NCBI GenBank assembly: GCA_025450405.1
Contig: JANWHL010000009.1
Span: 1-17,925, forward strand
From: Ktedonobacterales bacterium
Lineage (GTDB): Bacteria > Chloroflexota > Ktedonobacteria > Ktedonobacterales > JADMIN01
Reading direction: 5' to 3'
DNA: 17,925 nt
In this document: positions 6,276-12,725 of the stretch, piece by piece
How the letters are laid out: each line of letters opens with the position of its first letter
Position numbering within the stretch: the stretch's first letter is position 1
Program-made: the position numbers and the translations under genes
The notes under the pieces: model-generated
What the model was told of the DNA's origin: nothing
Database searches by the model: none
The model's input: only the letters and a program-made list of their open reading frames with translations

Positions 6276-7019
6276 TCACCGCCGCTCGGAAAGGACAATC
6301 AGGCGCGGGCTGTCCAGGGTGAGTGGCGCCCCGTCATACCCGCCAAAGACGTCGATGACTTCGAGTCCGGCCTCCCTCAGCATGCGCACGACCTCAGGCG
6401 CCGTATAGAGCCGAACATCATACGGCCAGGTCTGGCGCCGGCCATCGGGGTAGAGCACCGTCATCTCCACCGCCATCCGCCCGGCCATGAGGTCCAGCGT
6501 CCGTTGCTCCAGGACGACGACACCGCGCGCGTCGTGCCAGCCACGCGGCTCAAAATGCCGGAGGATCCACGGCTGATGGCTGAGCTCCAGCAGAAAGCGC
6601 CCGCCCAACTTCAGTGCCCCGGCTACCGAGCGCAGCACGCGAGCATCCTCGGCGTCGCTCTCGAAGTACCCCCAACTGCTGAAGAGGTTGAGCGCGCCAT
6701 CGTAAGCCACGGTTGCGGGAATGGTGCGCATATCGGCCTCGATCCACTCGACTGGGGCATCGGCGCGCTGGGCGCGCCGGGCCGCCACTCGCAGCAGCGC
6801 GGGCGAGAGGTCCAGCCCGGTCACTTGATAGCCGCGCCGCGCCAGCTCGATGGCGTGGCGGCCCGCGCCGCAGGCGACGTCCAGAACGTGCGCGCCGGGG
6901 GCCAGACGCAGCGCCCGCGTCGCGAACTCCACCTGGGCGCCGGTCCGCTGGACCTGGCCGGCGAAGACGAGATCCACATCTTCGCCGAGCTCTTCAAACA
7001 TGCCCTCATACCAGTTCAT
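6276..7019 (-). CDS. Class I SAM-dependent methyltransferase
   Basis: A 247-residue cytosolic methyltransferase of the Methyltransf_25/11 type. The SAM-binding motif is VLDVACGAGRHAIELARRG (about residues 45-63), followed by VTGLDLSPALL (acidic end of strand 2), IEADMRTIP (motif near the adenine), YDGALNLFSSWGYF (motif IV region) and LKLGGRFLLEL. The C-terminal part (DGRRQTWPYDVRLYTAPEVVRMLREAGLEVIDVFGGYDG) is typical of small-molecule methyltransferases, so a small acceptor is more likely than RNA or DNA. The acceptor cannot be named. The ATG at 7019 has an AGGAG about 11 bases upstream, slightly distant. A TTGACG/TACCCT promoter lies about 120 bp upstream. It precedes the deaminase-like gene on the same strand, but an internal candidate promoter separates them. 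Confidence 0.9.
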   Translation of the reverse strand: MNWYEGMFEELGEDVDLVFAGQVQRTGAQVEFATRALRLAPGAHVLDVACGAGRHAIELARRGYQVTGLDLSPALLRVAARRAQRADAPVEWIEADMRTIPATVAYDGALNLFSSWGYFESDAEDARVLRSVAGALKLGGRFLLELSHQPWILRHFEPRGWHDARGVVVLEQRTLDLMAGRMAVEMTVLYPDGRRQTWPYDVRLYTAPEVVRMLREAGLEVIDVFGGYDGAPLTLDSPRLIVLSERR

Positions 7020-7135
7020 GGCCGAACTCGCTCCTCATGCCGCGCTGCCCGCTGTCCTCGTCGCCGGATCGCGCAAGCGTCCCCGTGTCCCCGGCGCGGT
7101 TCGACCGAGCCTGCCGTATCGCATCCTCTCCCGCC

Positions 7136-7165
7136 AGGGTAGCCTCGCCCCGCGCCCGGCGTCAA
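7136..7165 (-). promoter_or_regulatory. Candidate promoter for the small methyltransferase gene
   Basis: On the minus strand, TTGACG (7165-7160) and TACCCT (7141-7136) are 18 bp apart. The -35 is five of six to consensus and the -10 is weak. The transcript would begin near 7129 with a leader of about 110 bases before the ATG at 7019. It lies back-to-back with the plus-strand promoter of the ATP-grasp gene. Confidence 0.4.
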
Positions 7166-7262
7166 GCCGCCCCGACCGCCGCGTTGACCTGGGGGATGCG
7201 AACCCGGAGGATGCGCCGGCAGGCACAAGCGGGCGTGGACATGCGAAGCGCGTGACGTGGAT

Positions 7263-7270
7263 GCTATAGT
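7263..7270 (+). promoter_or_regulatory. Extended -10 promoter for the ATP-grasp gene
   Basis: TGCTATAGT (7262-7270) is an extended -10 element with no recognisable -35 at the normal distance. Transcription would start near 7277, about 70 bases before the ATG at 7346. The tandem repeat at 7298-7317 lies just downstream, inside the predicted leader. Confidence 0.5.
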
Positions 7271-7297
7271 CTCCTCACGTACCGCGCCACCAGTCCG

Positions 7298-7317
7298 GAC
7301 GCGTACCGACGCGTACC
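7298..7317. repeat. Perfect tandem 10-bp repeat GACGCGTACC x2 in the ATP-grasp leader
   Basis: Two head-to-tail copies of GACGCGTACC at 7298-7307 and 7308-7317, each holding the palindrome ACGCGT. They lie about 28-47 bp downstream of the extended -10 and 28 bp upstream of the start codon. One helical turn separates the two ACGCGT cores, the geometry expected of a binding site for a dimeric or cooperative repressor. This role is inferred from position only. Confidence 0.5.
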
Positions 7318-7345
7318 AAGAAGCCGCCCGCGAGGAACCGCCCGC

Positions 7346-8197
7346 ATGGCCACGATCGCCTTCGCCACCTACGACCAGCGCCCTGACCTCACCAGCGACG
7401 GCGAGGCCGTGGCCGATCGATTGCTCCAGCGCGGTGTCGCCGTCCGACCGGCTGTGTGGGATGACCCCACCGTGCGCTGGGAGGACTTCGACGCGGTTAT
7501 CCTGCGCTCGACCTGGGACTATCACCGAAAGTTCGACGCGTTCCTGGCGTGGCTCGCGCGCCTAGAGACGCTCCATGTCCCGCTTTGGAATCCGGCACCA
7601 CTGGTACGCTGGAACGCTGACAAACGCTATCTCCGCGATCTGCGCGATGCCGGAGTGGCGATCGTTCCAACCGTCTGGTTGGATCAGCACGCCCCGACGA
7701 CGCTCGCGGAGGTGCTGGCGGGCGAAGGCTGGAGCGAGGCCGTCATCAAGCCCCGGGTCTCCGCCTCCGCGTATCAGACCTGGCGAGCCACGCGCGCATC
7801 CGCCGCCGGGCACGAGTCGCGCTTCCGCGAGGCGCTGGGCCGGTCCGGCCTCCTCGTCCAGCCCTTCATGCACGGCATCGTCCGCGAGGGCGAGTGGTCG
7901 CTCATTTTCGTGGGGGGCGCGTACAGCCACGCGGTGCTCAAGCGCCCCCGGCCCGGTGACTTCCGGGTCGAGGTCATCGAAGCCAACGGCACCATTCCAC
8001 CACGCTGGCTAGTGGACCAAGCGGCGGCCGCCGTGGCGGTGGCACCGACGCGGCCCCTCTACGCCCGCGTGGATGGTGTCGTGGACGGCGATCGGCTGCG
8101 CCTTATGGAGCTCGAGCTGATCGAGCCCTGGCTCTTCCTGGCAAGCGACCCCCGTGGACCCGCGCGTTTCGCGGAGGCCATTAGCGCGTCGCTCTAG
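7346..8197 (+). CDS. ATP-grasp domain protein (RimK/glutathione-synthetase-like, DcsG-like)
   Basis: A 283-residue member of the ATP-grasp superfamily, whose enzymes form an amide or similar bond by way of an acyl-phosphate, using ATP and Mg2+. Family signs in order: VILRSTWDYHRKFDAFLAWL (pre-ATP-grasp region, about residues 51-70), the Asn-Pro-Ala-Pro-Leu-Val-Arg-Trp-Asn-Ala-Asp-Lys segment, VIKPRVSASAY (ATP-binding lysine, about residue 134), VQPFMHGIVREGEWSLIFVGG (adenine hinge), SHAVLKRPRPGDFRVE, and MELELIEPWLFL (acidic Mg ligands). This arrangement resembles the many uncharacterised proteins related to the cycloserine enzyme DcsG. The substrate is unknown and no partner biosynthetic genes lie nearby. 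The ATG at 7346 has a GAGGAA ribosome site about 10 bases upstream. The gene stops 24 bp from the convergent kinase gene, with no visible terminator between them. Confidence 0.88.
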   Translation: MATIAFATYDQRPDLTSDGEAVADRLLQRGVAVRPAVWDDPTVRWEDFDAVILRSTWDYHRKFDAFLAWLARLETLHVPLWNPAPLVRWNADKRYLRDLRDAGVAIVPTVWLDQHAPTTLAEVLAGEGWSEAVIKPRVSASAYQTWRATRASAAGHESRFREALGRSGLLVQPFMHGIVREGEWSLIFVGGAYSHAVLKRPRPGDFRVEVIEANGTIPPRWLVDQAAAAVAVAPTRPLYARVDGVVDGDRLRLMELELIEPWLFLASDPRGPARFAEAISASL

Positions 8198-8221
8198 CTT
8201 CCTCTGGCGTCGCGCTCCGCG

Positions 8222-9712
8222 TCACGCAAGCGCGGTCGCGTCGTGGGAGTCGCCCTGCCGCTCGGCGGGCGCCCGCTGCCCGGCGGCGGCCACCGGCAGC
8301 TCCAACGTGAACGTCGATCCGGTTCCGGCACCGCTCTCCAGCCAGAGTCGTCCGCCCATGCGCTCCGCGATCACCCGGCTGACGAACAGACCCAGACCCA
8401 GGCCGCTCAGGTTGCGGCGTTGCGCGTCACGCCCACGATAGTAGAGCTCGAAGACGCGGTCGAGCTCGTCAGCAGCGACACCGATTCCCGTGTCGCTCAC
8501 ACTCACACGCGCCATGTCGCCCACCCGACTCACGTGCACACGGACCGCGCCGCCATTGGGACTGAACCGGAGCGCGTTGTCCAGCAGGTCGCGAATCACC
8601 TGTTCCACGCGGCCGCCGTCCCAGCGCCCTACCAGGCCAGCCGCCTCCGTCTCCAACGATATCTGGTGTCGGTCGAGGCCGGATTGGTGTTGATCCACGG
8701 CGCGCCGCACGATCGCGTCAAGCACCACCAAGCGCGGATGCACCTCGAACGAGCCGCGCGCAATCCGCGACGCGTCGAGCAGCTCTGCCACCATGTCCGA
8801 CATCCGCGTGGCTTGCTGCTCAATAGCCATAAGCGCGCGCTGAGTATTCCCAGAGGCCCCAGGGTCCTTGCGCGCGGCGCGCAGAAGCAATTGCGCGTAT
8901 CCCTTGACCGTCGTCAGGGGGCTCCGGAGCTCGTGTGCCGCCAGCGAGACGAATTCGTCGCGCTCATCGCGGCTCTCCCGATCGTCACGTACGTGATCGT
9001 CGTGGTGGCGCTCGTCACGCACGCGCGGGTCCACATGGGGATCGGCGGGCGTATCCGCGTCACCACTCCTGCTGAGCAATGTGGCCAGCGTGTGCCCCAC
9101 CGCCTCCGCCAGCGTCAAATCGGTTCGCTCCAGCCAGGTCCCGTCCACTTCTACGCGGACAACCAGCACGCCCCAGAGGATTGCCCCCGCGTCGAGGAGT
9201 GGGCGGATGTACACGTGGGCCGGCGCCGCCCCCGACGATAAGTCGCCGCCCCGTGGCTCACCACCACGGTCGAGGATCACCGCCTGGCGTTTTCGAAGCA
9301 CACGCCGGTCCACGTCGTCGCCGTATCCCAGGACGCCCGGCCCCGTGGCGGCGGCATGCGTATTCCCCGCGCCGGCCCCCGCGATCACTACCGCGCGCTG
9401 CTCGAGTGCCGCGTCAACCGCCAGCAGGCGCCAGGAGTACCCAGGACCTAGCAGCCGATCCCCCAGGACCAGGGCCCGCCGGACAAGCACCTCACGCGAG
9501 CCGGCCTCCGTCAGCAGGCGCGCGAGATCGCCCAGCATCGCCACCCGCTCCGGCCACCCCGGACGCTCATGCTGAGCTGGTCGCGACGCCGCGGGCTCGC
9601 CTACCACACCGCGCCGGCCCGCTGGCATGCCGGGATCGGGATTGTCCGGGGGAAGCAGCCGGAGTGGATCGCCCTGGCCCAGCAAGTTGTTGGCATCGAC
9701 AACGTCATCCAT
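8222..9712 (-). CDS. Cytosolic sensor histidine kinase with GAF-like input domain
   Basis: A 496-residue orphan kinase. Residues about 57-212 form a GAF-like sensor domain (AMLGDLARLLTEAGSREVLV to ILWGVLVVRVEVDGTWLERTDLTLAEAVGHTLATLL). A highly charged His/Asp/Arg/Glu linker follows (about 225-253). Next come the HisKA dimerisation domain, with phospho-acceptor His 260 in SLAAHELRSPLTTVKGYAQLL, and the HATPase domain: N box DLLDNALRFSPNGG (N379), G1 box DTGIG, and G2 box GLGLGLF. There is no signal peptide or membrane helix, so it senses something in the cytosol. It would phosphorylate a response regulator, but none is encoded in this window. The ATG at 9712 has GGAGG 5 bases upstream. An in-frame ATG at 9781 (GGAG, 7 bases) would add 23 residues whose codons look less typical; either start is possible. 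Confidence 0.92.
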   Translation of the reverse strand: MDDVVDANNLLGQGDPLRLLPPDNPDPGMPAGRRGVVGEPAASRPAQHERPGWPERVAMLGDLARLLTEAGSREVLVRRALVLGDRLLGPGYSWRLLAVDAALEQRAVVIAGAGAGNTHAAATGPGVLGYGDDVDRRVLRKRQAVILDRGGEPRGGDLSSGAAPAHVYIRPLLDAGAILWGVLVVRVEVDGTWLERTDLTLAEAVGHTLATLLSRSGDADTPADPHVDPRVRDERHHDDHVRDDRESRDERDEFVSLAAHELRSPLTTVKGYAQLLLRAARKDPGASGNTQRALMAIEQQATRMSDMVAELLDASRIARGSFEVHPRLVVLDAIVRRAVDQHQSGLDRHQISLETEAAGLVGRWDGGRVEQVIRDLLDNALRFSPNGGAVRVHVSRVGDMARVSVSDTGIGVAADELDRVFELYYRGRDAQRRNLSGLGLGLFVSRVIAERMGGRLWLESGAGTGSTFTLELPVAAAGQRAPAERQGDSHDATALA

Positions 9713-9891
9713 ACGCGCCTCCAAACCCAGTATAACCGCCTCCGCTCGGTTCGCACGATGTATGCCACCTCGCCCGTCCATTCCTGGTCTCCGGGCACCG
9801 CGCCAGTCCTGGCCCGAGGGTCAAATCGTGCCGGCCTCCCTGCCCCGTTGGCACATTGGCATAGTCGATCTACCGGTATGCTCCCCATCCG

Positions 9892-9921
9892 GTTATAATG
9901 GTTGGGCCAACGCCCTGTCGA
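9892..9921 (-). promoter_or_regulatory. Promoter for the histidine kinase, overlapping a plus-strand TATAAT
   Basis: On the minus strand, TCGACA (9921-9916) and TATAAC (9897-9892) are 18 bp apart, five of six matches each. A start near 9885 would leave a leader of 100-170 bases. On the plus strand the same bases give a perfect TATAAT (9894-9899) without a good -35, which could serve the divergent zinc-ribbon gene. The spacer contains GTTGG-G-CCAAC (9901-9911), a small palindrome that may be an operator. Confidence 0.55.
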
Positions 9922-10046
9922 GCTTCCGGCGTATCCGGTCTGCCTATCCACCCATCCGGGTTGGTGCCGGCGGAGCTGAGGTGTGAAGGGCGCCTCTAGC
10001 GGACACGTCAGCGTTGGCATCACCTGGGGAGAGAGAGGCGAAGGCC

Positions 10047-11573
10047 ATGCGGTGTCCGAGTTGCGGCGCCTACGCACGGAATAGAGCGGTCGTGTGCGAT
10101 GCGTGCGGGGCCAATTTGCCCGCGCCGGCCCCGGGCACGTGGGCCTCGCTGCCGGACCTGGTGCCGCCGGCACCGCCAGGTGATGGGTATGCCGCCGGCG
10201 ATGACGACTACGGCGCCGATACGTACGATCCGTCCCTGGATCGCGGCCGAGGGCGGCCCGTGCCCTTTGGGCCACCGCCCGCGCGGTCCGGCCCAACACC
10301 GCGCGCGTTCGAGCAGGCATGGCCTGAGCCGTCCGGCCCACGCTGGGGGCAACCAGCCTCGCCGCCCCCATTCCCCTCCACGCTCGCTCCCGGGCGCAAC
10401 GGTCGCGCTGGTCCCCACCCCGGCGCCGCCCCGAGCCGGGCACCCCTGACGCCGCGGGCACCAGTCCGGGCACCGCTTACACCACGCGTGCCAGTCCGCG
10501 CGCCGCTCACGCCGCGCACGCGCGGAGATGACGCACGCATGGCACACTCCGAGAAACGGGCACTGGGTAGCAAGCGCTCCGGCTGGCTGACCGGACGTAT
10601 CCCCTCCCTCCGCCGACGCGGTACAGGCCCGGGCGGCGCTGGCGGGCGCGCGGGATTCGGCGCTGGCGGGCGCGCGGGATTCGGCGATGCCTGGCCCGAT
10701 TCCGCGCCACCAACGCGGGGTGGTAGCCCACGATCCGAGTCGTTGGGATCGGCGCTCGGGGCCGCATGGCCCGAGGCGCCCGGTGGCGCCGGTGTCCCGC
10801 GCATGGACACTGGCCGCGGCTACAGTATCGTCATGCCGACCGTCGGTGTCAGCCCACCGCCAAGCTTTCTGGGGAATCAGATGCCTCTCACACCCAGGCG
10901 GGGCACGGCGTTTCTTGCGGCCGCTGGCGGTCTCAGTCGCTTTACGTTCAATGCAATCTTACTGGTCATCATTCTGGCGATCATCGCCATCCCGACCGGC
11001 ATTGGCCTCATGCGCCTCCACATCCTCCCAACCCAGGGGCCTGTCGTGGCCGTACCAACGGCCAAAGCGGGCGCCGTTTCGACCCCATATCCTGGGTACC
11101 AGACGCTTCGCGGCACCGCGTACACCATCGCCTATCCCGTCCACTGGACCCGCGCTACGACCACGCTGGATTTGAAGTTCACGGGCTATAGCGGCTCTCT
11201 ACCGCTGACGACCCTCTCGAAATCCGACACCGCGGTGGCGGTTACCAGCACGCCCGTGCTGTCTGGCAATCTCCTGCAGGGCATGCTGGACGGCGTCGCC
11301 AACGCCTACGCGTCTGGCAACGCCAATTTTCAGCAGCTCTCCCCGCCCGCGCGACCGCAGGTGGGAGGCACATCCTGGATTGCGGAAGCCTTCTCGTTCG
11401 ACAAGGTTGAGGCGAGCAAGTCCGTGACCATCCAGGCAGAGGTGCTCATCGCCAACCACGGCCTCTACACCTATGTCATCGTGCAACAGGCGCCACAAAG
11501 CCAGTTCGCCGCGATGAACAGCCAGTATTTCGCGCGCATCCTCTCATCGTTCCACTTCCTCGCCACCAAATAG
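10047..11573 (+). CDS. Zinc-ribbon, proline-rich, single-pass membrane protein of unknown function
   Basis: A 508-residue protein in three parts. Residues 1-22 are a zinc ribbon with CPSC (C3, C6) and CDAC (C17, C20). A long Pro/Gly/Arg/Ala-rich low-complexity region follows (about 25-290), including three copies of APLTPRxPVR (10440-10529) and a 24-bp perfect DNA tandem repeat giving AGGRAGFG twice. One membrane helix (about 302-325, NAILLVIILAIIAIPTGIGLM) is followed by an outer domain of about 170 residues (TAYTIAYPVHWTR, VGGTSWIAEAFSF, YVIVQQAP, ARILSSFHF). That last domain resembles the PsbP/Mog1-like domains of similarly built membrane proteins. The protein probably has a cytosolic N-terminus and an exported C-terminus. 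The ATG at 10047 places the zinc ribbon at the extreme N-terminus and has a purine-rich site upstream; a TTG at 10014 is also in frame. It is divergent from the histidine kinase, hinting at linked control. Confidence 0.85.
   Translation: MRCPSCGAYARNRAVVCDACGANLPAPAPGTWASLPDLVPPAPPGDGYAAGDDDYGADTYDPSLDRGRGRPVPFGPPPARSGPTPRAFEQAWPEPSGPRWGQPASPPPFPSTLAPGRNGRAGPHPGAAPSRAPLTPRAPVRAPLTPRVPVRAPLTPRTRGDDARMAHSEKRALGSKRSGWLTGRIPSLRRRGTGPGGAGGRAGFGAGGRAGFGDAWPDSAPPTRGGSPRSESLGSALGAAWPEAPGGAGVPRMDTGRGYSIVMPTVGVSPPPSFLGNQMPLTPRRGTAFLAAAGGLSRFTFNAILLVIILAIIAIPTGIGLMRLHILPTQGPVVAVPTAKAGAVSTPYPGYQTLRGTAYTIAYPVHWTRATTTLDLKFTGYSGSLPLTTLSKSDTAVAVTSTPVLSGNLLQGMLDGVANAYASGNANFQQLSPPARPQVGGTSWIAEAFSFDKVEASKSVTIQAEVLIANHGLYTYVIVQQAPQSQFAAMNSQYFARILSSFHFLATK
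10440..10529 (+). repeat. 30-bp tandem repeat, three units, inside the zinc-ribbon membrane protein
   Basis: Three in-frame 30-bp units (10440-10469, 10470-10499, 10500-10529) encode APLTPRAPVR, APLTPRVPVR and APLTPRTRGD. The third unit diverges at its end. Synonymous differences between units show they are not a very recent copy or an assembly error. Confidence 0.8.
10635..10682 (+). repeat. Perfect 24-bp tandem duplication inside the zinc-ribbon membrane protein
   Basis: Two identical head-to-tail 24-bp units at 10635-10658 and 10659-10682 encode repeated GAGGRAGF in the disordered linker. Perfect identity, unlike the older 30-bp repeat nearby, suggests a recent slippage event and likely length variation between strains. 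Confidence 0.85.
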
Positions 11574-11659
11574 CCAGCCACCAAAGAGCGCGGCATCGTG
11601 GGCGCCTATCAGGCCCGCCGCACGTAAGAGCTGGGTCAGGTACGCGGGTCTTTATTGGT

Positions 11660-12700
11660 CTACACGGGCGTGAGACCATCCTGTGAGAAGAGAGCACTCA
11701 GCGAATGGCCGCTGTGCAGTCGACCGACTGCCTGCGCGAGCAATGACGCCACCGAGACCACTTCGAGGCATGGCAGCGCCTGACGCTTCTCCGGCGGCAC
11801 CGGCACCGTATCCGTCACCACCACCTCGCGGATGCTCGGATGATTCAGGATGCGTGTCGCATCCCCGGCCAGCACGCCGTGCGATGCCACCACGTGCACT
11901 TCGGGCCGCGCGCCCGCCTCCACCAGCGCGTCCACGGCCTCCAGGATCGTGCCTCCAGTGGCGATGATGTCATCGACAATGATCGGCACCTTGCCGCGCA
12001 CGTCGCCGATCACCGCCGCGATCTCCACCTGGCTGGCGCTCGCCCGCCGCTTGTGCAGGATGGCGATCGGCAGAGCCAGGAGCCGGGCAAACATGTCCGC
12101 GCGCTTCACTCCACCGGTGTCTGGGGACACCACCACCGCCTCGTGCGGCACGCGCGCCTTCACGTACTCCGCCAGCAGCGGCATCGCCGTCAGGTGATCC
12201 ATGCCGATGTCGAAGAAGCCCTGAATGGCCGGACTGTGCAGGTCTACGGTCACGATGCGATCCGCCCCCGCCGCCACGATGAGATTGGCGACCAACTTGG
12301 CCGAAATCGGCTCGCGGCCCTTCGCCTTGCGGTCCTGGCGCGCGTAGCCGTAATACGGCACGATGGCGGTCAGCCGCGCCGCGTTGGCGCGCCGGACGGT
12401 GTCGAGCAGCAAGAGCAGCTCGAACAAGTGCTCATTCACGGGAGGACAGGTCGACTGCAAGATGTAGGCATCGCGCCCGCGCACGCTCTTCCCCAGGCGC
12501 ACGTAGGTCTCCCCATCCGGGAAGCGCTCGATGCGGCGCTCGAGCGCCTGTATGCCGAGCCGGCCCGCCACGTCGGCGGCCAGGTCCGTCACCGCGCTGC
12601 CACTGACCAGGCAGGGCGGCGCCGCCGGGCTTGTCGAAGCGTCCTGGAGCTCGGTGGCGACGGCGCCAAGCGTCTGCTGTTGGTCGTCGGCCCGCGGCAT
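11660..12700 (-). CDS. prs: Ribose-phosphate pyrophosphokinase (PRPP synthetase)
   Basis: Makes 5-phosphoribosyl-1-pyrophosphate from ribose-5-phosphate and ATP, the precursor for purines, pyrimidines, NAD, histidine and tryptophan, in the cytosol. The 346-residue product has all the class I landmarks: the start of the catalytic fold LVSGSAVTDLAADVAGRLG, FPDGETYVRL, the flexible ATP loop YYGYARQDRK, DLHSPAIQGFFD (about 153-164), VVVSPDTGGVKRA, and the PRPP loop VDDIIATGGT (about 243-252). It has a roughly 30-residue N-terminal extension (Gln/Ala/Ser-rich) not seen in the shortest family members. The ATG at 12700 was chosen because AGGAGG lies 6 bases upstream; an ATG at 12715 would have the ribosome site inside the gene. 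It starts 25 bp after the nadE stop on the same strand, so the two are probably co-transcribed, linking PRPP and NAD supply. Confidence 0.96.
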   Translation of the reverse strand: MPRADDQQQTLGAVATELQDASTSPAAPPCLVSGSAVTDLAADVAGRLGIQALERRIERFPDGETYVRLGKSVRGRDAYILQSTCPPVNEHLFELLLLLDTVRRANAARLTAIVPYYGYARQDRKAKGREPISAKLVANLIVAAGADRIVTVDLHSPAIQGFFDIGMDHLTAMPLLAEYVKARVPHEAVVVSPDTGGVKRADMFARLLALPIAILHKRRASASQVEIAAVIGDVRGKVPIIVDDIIATGGTILEAVDALVEAGARPEVHVVASHGVLAGDATRILNHPSIREVVVTDTVPVPPEKRQALPCLEVVSVASLLAQAVGRLHSGHSLSALFSQDGLTPV

Positions 12701-12725
12701 GACCGGCCTCCTCATCGAACGCTCG

